Source of the DNA: Acinetobacter calcoaceticus | GTDB lineage: Bacteria > Pseudomonadota > Gammaproteobacteria > Pseudomonadales > Moraxellaceae | Direction of reading: 5' to 3' | Assembly (NCBI RefSeq): GCF_900520355.1 | Contig: NZ_LS999521.1 | Location: 1,364,001 to 1,428,000 of the forward strand | Length of the DNA: 64,000 bases | Shown: positions 17,623-27,195 of the stretch, piece after piece | Position numbering within the stretch: the first letter of the stretch is position 1 | How the letters are laid out: every line of letters begins with the position of its first letter | Position numbers and translations under genes: made by a program | Notes under the pieces: generated by a model | Told to the model about the DNA's origin: nothing | Database searches by the model: none | Seen by the model: the letters and a program-made list of their open reading frames with translations, nothing else

Positions 17623-17684
17623 TTTTACGCAAATTTTACGCGGGCTTTGAGTTCCTCAATAGAGAATTTACGAGCATTTTACCG
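17623..17684 (+). promoter_or_regulatory. Candidate KdpE operator (two direct-repeat pairs)
   Basis: TTTTACGC occurs at 17623-17630 and again at 17634-17641, 11 bases apart. A second looser pair, ATTTACGA (17666-17673) and TTTTACCG (17677-17684), is also 11 bases apart, with 32 bases between the pairs. Direct repeats at one helical turn are the known binding style of OmpR/PhoB-family regulators such as KdpE, whose gene is in this cluster. The site is 180-240 bases upstream of kdpA. Assignment to KdpE is inference. Confidence 0.55.
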
Positions 17685-17727
17685 ATACTGAAATTCACTA
17701 AATTAGTGTTATTTCAGGACAATAAAG

Positions 17728-17862
17728 ATGCTTATAAATTCTCAAATGCGCATCTTGCATCAGTCTGGCATTGTCTTATGCGGACTTAAAAAAAATGATA
17801 TTTCTTCATTTCTCCTTATTTCCAGTTTGGCAAGTCAAGCCGTGGGATTTAGAGGAGAGTAA
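17728..17862 (+). CDS. Possible 44-residue leader ORF upstream of kdpA
   Basis: ATG 17728 has CAGGA 8 bases upstream. The frame runs 44 codons to TAA 17860-17862, two bases before the kdpA start, with its last codons (GGA GAG) forming the kdpA ribosome-binding site. The product begins MLINSQMRIL and ends AVGFRGE; it is moderately hydrophobic but has no clear membrane helix and does not resemble KdpF. Such a layout would allow translational coupling to kdpA. It may also be a chance ORF. Confidence 0.35.
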   Translation: MLINSQMRILHQSGIVLCGLKKNDISSFLLISSLASQAVGFRGE

Positions 17863-17864
17863 TC

Positions 17865-19574
17865 ATGCTAGAACTTATACTTGTTTTATTTATCGCTATT
17901 TTTTTAGCATGGTGTCTCAGTAAATATCTATCCAAAGTGATGGCAAATCAGCCGATGTGGGGTGATGGATTATTTCGTTGGATTGAAAATCCTGTTTATC
18001 GCTTGTTAGGTGTATCTCCACAACAACAAATGAACTGGAAACAATATTCTCTAGCATTTGTTGTTAGCTGTATTTTTCTTGCAGTGGCTATTATTGCTAT
18101 TTTTATGATGCAAGCATGGCTACCATTAAATCCTAACCATGCACCAAATATGAGTTGGGACTTAGCGTTACACACTGTTATTTCATTTTTAACAAACACC
18201 AACCAACAGCATTATTCTGGCCAAGCTCAGTTATCTTATTTGTCGCAAATGACAGGTATTGTGGGCCTGCAAGTCATTACTCCAATGATGGGGCTGGCTT
18301 TGGTTGTCGCGACTTTAAGAGCGTTCTTTTATCAGCGTCCAAGCCACATTGCAGCCGATGTTGCCGAGCAACCAGATCAAATTTTAATTGGTAACTATTG
18401 GGCAGATGTAATTCGCCCTACAGTACGCTTTTTACTTCCACTCTGTTTTGTCTGGTCATTATTGCTCAATAGCCAAGGCGTCCCAGCAACTTTTCAGGGT
18501 GGACCAGAAGTACAACTTATTGATAAAGCCAACACTCTAGAAACTCAAAAAATTCCTTTGGGGCCAGTTGCACCGATGGTGGCTATTAAGCAATTGGGTA
18601 GTAACGGTGGTGGATGGTACGGTCCAAATAGTTCTGTGCCTTTAGAAAATCCAACACCACTTTCTAATTTGCTAGAAATGATTGCAATTTTACTCATTCC
18701 AATCACAGTAATTTTTATGGTTGGGCATTTTACTCAGCGTAAAAAGTTTGCTTACTTTGTCTTTGGTAGCATGCTTTTTATGTCGGTTATTTCAGGTGCA
18801 GCGGCTGTCTGGTCTGAGAGTATGTCATCTACAGCATCTCAACTTGCCGTAATGGAAGGTAAAGAACAACGATTTGGACCAGCCGCATCAGCAGTTTGGG
18901 CAGCTGTCACAACTCAAGTAAATAACGGTTCGGTCAATATGATGCATGATTCTTCTGCGCCGCTTACTGGTCTGGTTGAACTCATTAACATGCTGATTAA
19001 TGCCATTTGGGGTGGTGTGGGCTGTGGTCTGCAACAGTTTATGATTTATCTATTACTTGCAGTATTTATTGCAGGTTTAATGACAGGTCGTACCCCTGAG
19101 TTGTTTGGACGCAAGATTGAAGCTGCTGAAATTAGGTTACTCGCGATTATTATCTTGATTCAACCTTTGGTCATCCTTACCTTTACTGCATTAACCCTCA
19201 GTATTCCGGGTCTATCAGGCATCAGCAATCCGGGACCGCATGGCATTAGCCAAGTGTTTTACGAATATGTCTCTGCATTTGCCAACAACGGTTCAGGTTT
19301 TGAAGGCCTTGGAGATAACACCGTATGGTGGAACGTCACTTGTAGTATTGCCTTACTTTTAGGACGCTTCCCGACCTTAATTTTACCCTTAATGATTGCT
19401 ACACGCTTAGCTGCAAAAAGAAAAGCACCTGAAACAGAAGGTAGTCTTCAGGTTGAAACTCCAACCTTTGCTTTAACGCTGATTACGATTGTTGTTCTGC
19501 TTACCTTATTACAATTTATGCCAGTTCTTGTCCTTGGGCCAATTGCCGATCAACTTTTTTTGGTTAAAGGCTAA
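17865..19574 (+). CDS. kdpA: KdpA, K+-translocating subunit of the Kdp ATPase
   Basis: Potassium-selective channel-like subunit of the high-affinity K+ uptake ATPase KdpFABC. The 569 residues contain about ten membrane segments and the degenerate selectivity-filter loops: 'SFLTNTNQQHYSG' (first), 'QLGSNGGGWYGPNSS' (second), 'NNGSVNMMHDSSAPLTG' (third region) and 'FANNGSGFEG' (fourth). GAGGAG precedes the ATG. Length matches E. coli KdpA. No convincing kdpF is seen before it. Confidence 0.98.
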   Translation: MLELILVLFIAIFLAWCLSKYLSKVMANQPMWGDGLFRWIENPVYRLLGVSPQQQMNWKQYSLAFVVSCIFLAVAIIAIFMMQAWLPLNPNHAPNMSWDLALHTVISFLTNTNQQHYSGQAQLSYLSQMTGIVGLQVITPMMGLALVVATLRAFFYQRPSHIAADVAEQPDQILIGNYWADVIRPTVRFLLPLCFVWSLLLNSQGVPATFQGGPEVQLIDKANTLETQKIPLGPVAPMVAIKQLGSNGGGWYGPNSSVPLENPTPLSNLLEMIAILLIPITVIFMVGHFTQRKKFAYFVFGSMLFMSVISGAAAVWSESMSSTASQLAVMEGKEQRFGPAASAVWAAVTTQVNNGSVNMMHDSSAPLTGLVELINMLINAIWGGVGCGLQQFMIYLLLAVFIAGLMTGRTPELFGRKIEAAEIRLLAIIILIQPLVILTFTALTLSIPGLSGISNPGPHGISQVFYEYVSAFANNGSGFEGLGDNTVWWNVTCSIALLLGRFPTLILPLMIATRLAAKRKAPETEGSLQVETPTFALTLITIVVLLTLLQFMPVLVLGPIADQLFLVKG

Positions 19575-19588
19575 GGAGGCGAGTGAAA

Positions 19589-21622
19589 ATGAATACACAA
19601 ACTCATGTAAATAGCCATAAAAAAACCATGGCAGTACCAAATTTTGAAGTTTGGAAAAATGCATTTGTGAAATTGCTACCACAACATGCAATTAAAAATC
19701 CTGTGATGGCAATTGTATGGCTTGGCACAGTGGTTACTGCAATTAGTACCATTTTGGGTTACACCACACTGTTATTTGGTTTTGCAGTAACAGCTATCCT
19801 GTTCATTACCATTTTATTTGCCAACTATGCCGAAGCTGTTGCAGAGGCTAGAGGTCGTGGTCAGGCATCTTCATTGCGTGCAGCAAGAGAAAACTTAACC
19901 GCTCGAAGACTCAATTCTTTGACCGACCGTCAAGCGACTCAAGTTCCAGCAACTGAGCTTCAATTAAATGATTTTATTGAAGTTCATGCAGGTGAGCTTG
20001 TTCCAGCCGATGGTGAAATTGTAGAAGGTTTTGCCACTATTAATGAATCAGCTGTTACAGGTGAGTCTGCGCCTGTGTTACGTGAAGCTGGAACTGACCG
20101 TTCTGGTGTTATTGGTGGGACTAAAGTCCTTACAGACAGCATTATCGTGCAAGTGACTGCTGAATCTGGTCAAAGTTTCTTAGACCGTATGATTGCTTTG
20201 GTCGAAGGTTCAAATCGTCAAAAAACACCGAATGAGATTGCACTTGGCTTTTTGTTAATGGTGATGACACTCACGTTTTTAATTGTCGTGATTAGCTTGC
20301 CGTTTATTGCCAATTATTTACATGTTGAACTTGATCCAGTGGTGCTCGTGGCGTTATTGGTCTGTCTAATTCCAACAACCATTGGTGGCTTATTGCCTGC
20401 GATTGGGATTGCAGGGATGAACCGTGCACTCAAAGCCAATGTCTTGGCAAAATCGGGTAAAGCTGTAGAAGTTGCTGGTGATATCGATGTGCTTTTACTC
20501 GATAAAACAGGAACCATTACCTATGGTGACCGTCAAGCGACCTCTTTTTATCCTTTAACTTCGGTAACGGAGTCGGAATTGAGAGCTGCTGCTTGGGTAA
20601 GTTCGCTTGCAGACCCAACACCAGAAGGAAAGTCGATTGTTAAGTTAGCAAAAGAACAAGGGCTAAAACAGCAAGAACCTGAGCAGGCTGAATTTATCTC
20701 TTTTAGTGCATCAACCCGAATTTCTGGTGTGAATTTCCCTAATGGTGATCAAATTCGTAAAGGTGCGTTAGATGCCATTTTGAAATTTGTCGATGAAGAT
20801 TATTCTCAAGATTTAGAGTTAAAAGCGCGTGTTGAACAAGTTGCCAAAAAAGGGGCAACACCATTAGTCGTAGCAAATCAAAATCATGTATTGGGCGTGA
20901 TTGAACTCTCAGATGTGATTAAACATGGTATTAAAGAACGTTTTGCTCGTTTAAGAGAAATGGGCATTAAAACCGTCATGGTGACAGGTGATAACCCATT
21001 AACTGCTGCTGCGATTGCTGCTGAAGCTGGCGTAGATGACTATATTGCTGAAGCAAAACCAGAGGACAAATTGGCTTGTATTCGCATTGAACAACAACAA
21101 GGTCGTTTAGTTGCGATGGTCGGTGATGGAACCAACGATGCGCCTGCATTAGCGCAAGCCGATATTGGCTTAGCCATGAATTCTGGTACACAAGCTGCGA
21201 AAGAAGCAGGCAATATGGTCGATTTAGACTCAGACCCGACCAAACTACTGGCTGTGGTTGAAATTGGTAAACAGCAGTTGATTACTCGTGGTGCCTTAAC
21301 AACGTTTTCTTTAGCAAATGATGTGTCTAAATACTTTGCAATTTTGCCTGCATTATTCGCTGCAGCGATACCGCAAATGCAGGTTTTAAATGTTATGCAT
21401 CTGGCGAGCCCAAGCAGTGCGATTTTATCGGCATTAATCTTTAACGCGATTATTATCCCGCTATTAATTCCAATTGCTCTTCGAGGCGTGAAATTTAAAC
21501 CTTCAACTGCAACTCAGTTACTACGTCGAAATATGTTGATTTATGGTGTGGGTGGTGTGGTTCTACCATTTATTGCCATTAAAGCGATCGATGTGGTGAT
21601 TGTTCAATTATTTGGTTTGTAA
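19589..21622 (+). CDS. kdpB: KdpB, P-type ATPase subunit
   Basis: Catalytic P-type ATPase subunit that powers K+ uptake through KdpA. The phosphorylation motif DKTGT starts at D305; 'TGES' (actuator domain), 'MVTGDNPLTAAAIAAEAGVDD' in part, and 'MVGDGTNDAPALAQADIG' are present. ATG 19589 is favoured because GGAGG lies 9 bases upstream; GTG 19583, only 3 bases after it, is less likely. The product is 677 residues, typical for KdpB. Confidence 0.98.
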   Translation: MNTQTHVNSHKKTMAVPNFEVWKNAFVKLLPQHAIKNPVMAIVWLGTVVTAISTILGYTTLLFGFAVTAILFITILFANYAEAVAEARGRGQASSLRAARENLTARRLNSLTDRQATQVPATELQLNDFIEVHAGELVPADGEIVEGFATINESAVTGESAPVLREAGTDRSGVIGGTKVLTDSIIVQVTAESGQSFLDRMIALVEGSNRQKTPNEIALGFLLMVMTLTFLIVVISLPFIANYLHVELDPVVLVALLVCLIPTTIGGLLPAIGIAGMNRALKANVLAKSGKAVEVAGDIDVLLLDKTGTITYGDRQATSFYPLTSVTESELRAAAWVSSLADPTPEGKSIVKLAKEQGLKQQEPEQAEFISFSASTRISGVNFPNGDQIRKGALDAILKFVDEDYSQDLELKARVEQVAKKGATPLVVANQNHVLGVIELSDVIKHGIKERFARLREMGIKTVMVTGDNPLTAAAIAAEAGVDDYIAEAKPEDKLACIRIEQQQGRLVAMVGDGTNDAPALAQADIGLAMNSGTQAAKEAGNMVDLDSDPTKLLAVVEIGKQQLITRGALTTFSLANDVSKYFAILPALFAAAIPQMQVLNVMHLASPSSAILSALIFNAIIIPLLIPIALRGVKFKPSTATQLLRRNMLIYGVGGVVLPFIAIKAIDVVIVQLFGL

Positions 21623-21635
21623 TCTGGAGTTTGAA

Positions 21636-22241
21636 ATGAAAACTTATGTACAAAATTCAGAAGCAAATTTGGGTCAGACCTTAAGAGCATCTTTAGGATT
21701 ATTAATTTTTACTCTAGTGGGGTGCGGTGCTATTTACAGTGCTATCGCTACTGGTGCTGGACAGGTTTTATTCAATAATCAAGCGAATGGTAGTTTGATT
21801 GAAATAGATCACAAAGTTGTTGGGTCAACTTTAGTGGCTCAGCCATTTGTCGGGAATGAATATTTTCATCCACGTCCTTCGGCAGCAAATTATGACCCCA
21901 TGGCAATGGCGGGTACAAACTTAGCTCGTACTAATCCTGAGTTACAAAAGCAAATTGACGCTCAGATACTCGCAGTGAAAAAGCAAGATCATACAGGCAA
22001 TGCACATATTCCAAGTGATTTGGTGACTAAATCGGGTAGTGGTATCGATCCACATATTAGCCCTGAATCTGCTCAGTTACAGGTTCATCGAGTAGCTCAA
22101 GCACGCCATTTAGACCCTAAAGTTGTGGAAGGGCTTTTGCAAAAACATATTGAACCTATGCAATTTGGTGTATTGGGACAAGCTTGTGTTAATGTATTAG
22201 AGCTCAATATTGCTTTAGATCAATTACAATCTACACAGTAA
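21636..22241 (+). CDS. kdpC: KdpC, Kdp ATPase accessory subunit
   Basis: Single-span membrane subunit that stabilises the KdpFABC complex and helps nucleotide binding. From ATG 21636 (GGAG 7 bases upstream) it has 201 residues: one membrane helix at about 15-38, then the periplasmic domain with 'GNEYFHPRPSAANYDPMA' and 'GSGIDPHISPESAQLQVHRVA' blocks, both characteristic of KdpC. It follows kdpB after 13 bases. Confidence 0.97.
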   Translation: MKTYVQNSEANLGQTLRASLGLLIFTLVGCGAIYSAIATGAGQVLFNNQANGSLIEIDHKVVGSTLVAQPFVGNEYFHPRPSAANYDPMAMAGTNLARTNPELQKQIDAQILAVKKQDHTGNAHIPSDLVTKSGSGIDPHISPESAQLQVHRVAQARHLDPKVVEGLLQKHIEPMQFGVLGQACVNVLELNIALDQLQSTQ

Positions 22242-22279
22242 CTTAAAAATAAAATTGTTAGTTTACCGGATGATATCAA

Positions 22280-24943
22280 GTGCAAAGCAATCGCGAAAAT
22301 CAGGCTGAAGCCTTATTAAACCACGTTAATAGATATCAAGCCGGTCGACTAACGGTCTTTCTCGGTGCAGCGCCGGGTGTTGGAAAAACCTATGCCATGC
22401 TTGCCCGTGCCAAAGAGTTATTTCAACAGGGCACTGACGTTGTTGTAGGTATTGTCGAAACCCATGGAAGAATAGAAACTTTAAAAATTTTGGAAGGCTT
22501 ACCTGAAATTGCTAGAAAGGAAATGCAATATCAGGGGCATACTTTAGACGAAATGGACCTAGATGCTATTTTGCTGAGGCATCCAGAAATTGTTCTGGTT
22601 GATGAGTTGGCTCATCGAAACATACCAAATAGTCGTCATGAACGGCGTTGGCAAGATGTCAATGAATTACTAGATGCAGGTATTGACGTATTCACCACCA
22701 TGAATATTCAGCATTTAGAAAGCCTAAATGATGTGGTGTACCAGATTACTGGCATTAGGGTAAGTGAAACTGTACCAGATAGAGTGTTTGATCGTATTCG
22801 AGACATTCGTTTAATTGATTTGCCAGTCAGTGAGCTCATTGAAAGGCTCCATCAGGGAAAAGTCTATGTGCCCGATCAAGCAAATCTGGCATTACGAGGC
22901 TTTTTTAGCATTTCAAATTTAACTGCACTACGTGAACTAGCAATGCAATGCGTTGCTGAACATGTCGATTCAGATTTAAAAGAGAGTTATGCCTCTAAAG
23001 GCTTGAAGTCTATATCGTTGCAAAATGAATTAATGATTGCGATAGATGGACAAGGTTCTTCTGAGTATTTAGTACGGGCGGGTTGTCGTTTAGCAGAACG
23101 TTATGGTGCCGTTTGGACAGTAGTCAATGTTGCTAAAAGTTTAGGCACTCAGCAGACTTTAACAAACTCTGAAAGCTCATATAAGAAAGAATATATTGAA
23201 ATTGATCGGGCGTTTGAACTAGCTCGGCAACTGGGTGGTCGGACAGAAGTTTTATACGGTCATCAAGTAGCATCAGTATTAATGGACGCTGCGGTAGATC
23301 GGGGAATCTCAAATCTGGTCATTGGTAAAAGTATTTCACCATGGTGGTTAAAGTTATTTAAGAAAAATTTGGCTCAGCAATTACTGAATCAAGAAAGCTC
23401 AATTGCATTAACTATTTTGCATCCGGAACAGGGCATTAAAAAGATAACTCAGTTTGAAAAGCCGTCTTTTCTATCTTTAAAAGAAAGTATTTTTGTTTTA
23501 GCCGTTACCTGTGCCAGTATTTTTATAGCGCACTTTGCCGAAGTTTTATTAGGTATTGAAGACTTTTCTGTCATTTTTATTATTTCAGTTTTAATTGTAG
23601 CAACGAAAACTAGAATGCTTGCTGCGGTAGTAGCCGCTCTTATTTGTTTCTTAGCCTATAACTTTTTCTTTATTGCACCGCGTTTTACTTTTCAGATTTC
23701 AGCACATCAAGGTGTGGTTACCGTTGTGGCTTTCTTTACAGCAGCTTTAATCGCTGGGCGCTTGGCTTCTCAATTACGTCAGCAGGTTTTATCGTTAAAA
23801 GCTGCAAATGCCTACACTACGGTGATGCAAGACTTGGCGCGTAAACTTTCTCGTGCAGTGAACCTTGAAGAAGTCATGCAAACAGGACTTATGACCTTAG
23901 AAACACAACTTCAAACTAAAGTGTGGATTTCTATTCAAGATAGAGTGATTTCATCTGACATAGAACTAAATGATAAAGAAAAAGTGGCAGCAGATTGGTG
24001 TTTGAAGCATCAACAACCATGTGGGCGTTTTACCGATACACTTAGTCAGTCAAACTGGTGGTTTTTACCATTTTTAGAACAGAAAAATAGCCTAGGTATT
24101 GTGGGAATTTACTTTAAAGATGAAGTTGTTTCTTTAAATTTTGAGCAAAAGAAACTGACTGAAAGTGTAATTGAATATATTGCGCAGGCAGCACTTCGAA
24201 CCCAACTGGTTAATGAGCTTGAACAAGCAAAAGTCACCAGTGAAACAGAGCGATTACGTTCTGCTTTATTATCGTCGGTATCGCATGATTTACGCTCACC
24301 ACTTGCTTCTATTATTGGAGCAGCTGATACGCTTGCCCATTTTAAAGCAGATATGTCAGAGCAAGATCAGCAAGATTTACTCGAAACCATTCATTTAGAA
24401 GGTGAGCGCTTAGATCGTTATATTCAAAATTTGCTTGATATGACACGTTTGGGGCATGAAGGCTTATCTCTAAAAAGAGACTGGATTGGTGTAGATGAAT
24501 TAATTGGTTCGGCAACCCGCCGTTTGAAGCGTTATAAACCAGATACTCAAGTGTTGGTCGAATTACCTGAACAAACCATTAGTTTATATGTTCATCCAGC
24601 ACTCGTAGAGCAAGCTATTTTTAATGTTTTAGAAAATGCTGCAAACTTTTCACCTCCAGATGAACCAGTCATGATTCGGGCTTCTCTTTTGTTGGATGAT
24701 GAAATGAAAATAGAAATTGAAGACAGAGGAGCGGGAATTCCTGAAGATGAAAGAAACCGCATTTTTGATATGTTTTATACTATGGAACGTGGAGACCGCG
24801 GAAAATTCGGTACAGGTTTAGGACTGACAATTGTGAAAGCAATTATTGGTGCTCATATGGGTACAATAGAAGCATTTTCAGGACGTCAAAATAAAGGTAC
24901 TTTAATTCAAATCAAACTACCCATTCATCCAGTAAAAGAATAA
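22280..24943 (+). CDS. kdpD: KdpD, osmosensitive K+ sensor histidine kinase
   Basis: Sensor kinase that activates kdp transcription under K+ limitation. The 887 residues show, in order, the KdpD N-domain with Walker A GAAPGVGKT at 29-37, a USP-like domain (about 250-370), four membrane helices (DUF4118, about 395-490), a GAF-like region, and the HisKA/HATPase module with H669 in 'SVSHDLRSPLASI' and 'GTGLGLTIVKAI'. The start is GTG, 38 bases after kdpC, in line with a single kdpABCDE transcript. Confidence 0.97.
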   Translation: MQSNRENQAEALLNHVNRYQAGRLTVFLGAAPGVGKTYAMLARAKELFQQGTDVVVGIVETHGRIETLKILEGLPEIARKEMQYQGHTLDEMDLDAILLRHPEIVLVDELAHRNIPNSRHERRWQDVNELLDAGIDVFTTMNIQHLESLNDVVYQITGIRVSETVPDRVFDRIRDIRLIDLPVSELIERLHQGKVYVPDQANLALRGFFSISNLTALRELAMQCVAEHVDSDLKESYASKGLKSISLQNELMIAIDGQGSSEYLVRAGCRLAERYGAVWTVVNVAKSLGTQQTLTNSESSYKKEYIEIDRAFELARQLGGRTEVLYGHQVASVLMDAAVDRGISNLVIGKSISPWWLKLFKKNLAQQLLNQESSIALTILHPEQGIKKITQFEKPSFLSLKESIFVLAVTCASIFIAHFAEVLLGIEDFSVIFIISVLIVATKTRMLAAVVAALICFLAYNFFFIAPRFTFQISAHQGVVTVVAFFTAALIAGRLASQLRQQVLSLKAANAYTTVMQDLARKLSRAVNLEEVMQTGLMTLETQLQTKVWISIQDRVISSDIELNDKEKVAADWCLKHQQPCGRFTDTLSQSNWWFLPFLEQKNSLGIVGIYFKDEVVSLNFEQKKLTESVIEYIAQAALRTQLVNELEQAKVTSETERLRSALLSSVSHDLRSPLASIIGAADTLAHFKADMSEQDQQDLLETIHLEGERLDRYIQNLLDMTRLGHEGLSLKRDWIGVDELIGSATRRLKRYKPDTQVLVELPEQTISLYVHPALVEQAIFNVLENAANFSPPDEPVMIRASLLLDDEMKIEIEDRGAGIPEDERNRIFDMFYTMERGDRGKFGTGLGLTIVKAIIGAHMGTIEAFSGRQNKGTLIQIKLPIHPVKE

Positions 24944-24954
24944 GTTGTAAAGTC

Positions 24955-25671
24955 ATGATAAGTTCAGAAACATCGCCTGTAGAAACACGTATTGTGATTA
25001 TTGATGATGAGCCTCAAATTCGTAAATTTTTAGACATTGCCTTAAGAACACAAAAATATAAAACCACTCTTTGTGAGACTGGTTACAAAGGTCTGGAGGC
25101 TTTGGCAACACAAGGTGCTGATTTAGTTATTTTAGATTTGGGTTTGCCAGATTTAGACGGTAAAGAAGTGCTTCAAGAGTTACGTAGTTGGTCGAATGTT
25201 CCTGTGATTGTGTTATCTGTACGCGCCGATGAATATGAAAAAGTTGCCTTGCTAGATGCGGGTGCAAATGACTACATGACCAAACCTTTTAGTGTTCAAG
25301 AGTTATTAGCGCGCATACGTGTCATTTTAAGAAGCCAACCCATTCAGCAAGAAGCTCATGTTTATGATGACGGCTACCTTAAAGTTGATGTCATGCAGCG
25401 TTTAGTGTGGATCGAGCAACAGCCAATTACTTTAACTCGAAAAGAGTTTCAACTGTTGACGCTGTTAATGCGCTATCAAGGGCAGCTTTTAACACAACCT
25501 CAACTGTTAAAAGAACTATGGGGACCAACCCATCAGGAAGATACTCATTATTTACGTATTTTAGTGGGCAAGTTGCGCGGTAAACTTGGAGATAATGCAA
25601 TTCATCCACGTTATATTGCAACTGAACCTGGTGTTGGATTGCGTTTTTTAGCTAAACAAAATAATCATTAG
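24955..25671 (+). CDS. kdpE: KdpE, response regulator of the kdp operon
   Basis: OmpR-family DNA-binding response regulator, 238 residues: receiver domain with phosphoacceptor D61 ('VILDLGLPDLDG') and the conserved K in 'YMTKPFS', then a winged-helix domain ('LTRKEFQLLTLLMRYQGQLL' and 'THYLRILVGKLRGKLG'). It starts 11 bases after kdpD. It is expected to bind direct repeats upstream of kdpA, where suitable 11-bp-spaced repeats are seen at 17623-17684. Confidence 0.97.
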   Translation: MISSETSPVETRIVIIDDEPQIRKFLDIALRTQKYKTTLCETGYKGLEALATQGADLVILDLGLPDLDGKEVLQELRSWSNVPVIVLSVRADEYEKVALLDAGANDYMTKPFSVQELLARIRVILRSQPIQQEAHVYDDGYLKVDVMQRLVWIEQQPITLTRKEFQLLTLLMRYQGQLLTQPQLLKELWGPTHQEDTHYLRILVGKLRGKLGDNAIHPRYIATEPGVGLRFLAKQNNH

Positions 25672-25690
25672 GTTTATATTAATTAAAGAT

Positions 25691-25720
25691 AAAAAAACCT
25701 TAGGGAATTTCTCCCTAAGG
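25691..25720 (-). terminator. Terminator between kdpE and puuA
   Basis: Perfect 9-base stem CCTTAGGGA/TCCCTAAGG (25698-25720) with a 5-base loop. The seven-base A-run on its left gives a T-run only on the minus strand, so it mainly ends the puuA-type transcript; it may still slow kdp transcription. Confidence 0.85.
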
Positions 25721-25770
25721 GTTCGCTAAATACAGTGTTTCTTTATTTTTATGCTATAGTATTTTTTTAG

Positions 25771-27195
25771 TTATATATCCCAATGTTGTTCTGCTTCGGT
25801 CATTTGACTATAAATATTTTGATATTCAGCCTGTTTAACTGTGTACCAATGCTCTACAAAGTCAGCTCCCAAATATCCTTTTAAAATAAGACTCCCTTTA
25901 AATATTTTTAATGCTTCTGGCTGATTGTTGGCTAATAGAATGTGCTCATCAGGAAATTTTAAAAGATGTGCAGGTTTTGGTAGTGGTAACTTATGAGATA
26001 AGCCGTAAGACACACCGGCTAAAATCGTAGCTGTAACCAAATAGGGGTTACAGTCGGCTCCAGCAACCCGATATTCTAAGCGTTGATTTTTTAAATCTGA
26101 GCATGGAATTCGAATTGCGACATTACGATTATTGGTACCCCAATTTGCTTCTAATGGCACATGATGACCAATTTTAAAGCGTCTATAAGAATTAATATTG
26201 GGCGCTAAAATAGCCATAGATGCAGGCATTAACTCAATGAGTCCGCTAATCGCGCTGAGTAATTTGGCCGAAGGTTCATCTTTTTCTACTGCTGAACTAA
26301 ATACATTTTCATGGTACTGATTGAGCAAGCTCATATGAAAATGCATGCCACTACCAGCCTTTGCCAAGTTCGGTTTCGCCATGAAACAGGCAGTTAAATC
26401 ATGCTTTCTTGCGACTTGTTTTACAATTCTTTTTAAAGCATTAATTTGATCGCAGAGCTTTAAAATATCATGAGTGTGTTGAAGGTTTAATTCGTATTGT
26501 CCAGGTGATGACTCTGCAACAATAGCGGTAATTTCAATAGATTGTAGTAGCGCGGCTTTTTCAACTTCTTCTAAGACTTGTTGATAGTTATTTGGTGCAT
26601 CTATGTCAAAGCATTGGTTTTCCAAACATGTTTCAGTGTGATGGTTGGGTGAGAAAAGATAAAATTCCAGTTCAGCAGCCATAACAGGAAAATAATTGTT
26701 AGCGTGTAACTGATTTAATAATTTTTTTAATATATTGCGTGGTTCATATCGACAATCTGAGCCATCTTCTTCTTTCATTGATAGGTAAAGCTGGGCATTA
26801 AATTCAGGGGATAAGGCACTTGGTTGCAAGCTGCCTAAAATGGGCAGGCAAAGTCTGTCTGGTTCACCAATATATTTTCCTAGGCCTGTCTCTTCAATCA
26901 CTTTTCCATCAAGACTCATTGCATAAACAGAAAGTGGAAAATAACATCCATTTGAGAGATTTTTGAGACTTTTAACATCAATTCGTTTGCCACGAATATG
27001 TCCATTTAAATCATGTAGACAAATATCAATGTGCTGAGTATGAGGATATGAGTTTAAATATTCATCGACTTCTTTCAAAAATAAATCGGGTTGGAAAGTA
27101 CTGGCTTGTGTTGGTGGAGTAAAATCGTCTGATATTTTAAAAGCCTTAAGGTGAGAATCTTGTAAGTTTAAGTTTGGATAAATATGTGTACTCAT
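25771..27195 (-). CDS. puuA: Gamma-glutamylputrescine synthetase-type ligase
   Basis: Glutamine synthetase superfamily member, 474 residues, with block-by-block similarity to E. coli PuuA as remembered: 'LNGHIRGKRIDVKSLK', 'NGCYFPLSVYAMSLDG', 'GEPDRLCLPILGSL', 'AAELEFYLF', 'AESSPGQYELNL', 'AGSGMHFHMSL', 'NSYRRFKIGHHVP' and 'RLEYRVAGADCNPYLV'. PuuA glutamylates putrescine as the first step of its breakdown. No other puu genes are adjacent here, so another polyamine or ethanolamine as substrate is possible. Confidence 0.85.
   Translation of the reverse strand: MSTHIYPNLNLQDSHLKAFKISDDFTPPTQASTFQPDLFLKEVDEYLNSYPHTQHIDICLHDLNGHIRGKRIDVKSLKNLSNGCYFPLSVYAMSLDGKVIEETGLGKYIGEPDRLCLPILGSLQPSALSPEFNAQLYLSMKEEDGSDCRYEPRNILKKLLNQLHANNYFPVMAAELEFYLFSPNHHTETCLENQCFDIDAPNNYQQVLEEVEKAALLQSIEITAIVAESSPGQYELNLQHTHDILKLCDQINALKRIVKQVARKHDLTACFMAKPNLAKAGSGMHFHMSLLNQYHENVFSSAVEKDEPSAKLLSAISGLIELMPASMAILAPNINSYRRFKIGHHVPLEANWGTNNRNVAIRIPCSDLKNQRLEYRVAGADCNPYLVTATILAGVSYGLSHKLPLPKPAHLLKFPDEHILLANNQPEALKIFKGSLILKGYLGADFVEHWYTVKQAEYQNIYSQMTEAEQHWDI

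Noticed and set aside
17795..17880. Possible kdpF in the frame starting at ATG 17795
   Set aside because: The product is not a single hydrophobic helix and runs on into kdpA out of frame; it does not resemble KdpF.
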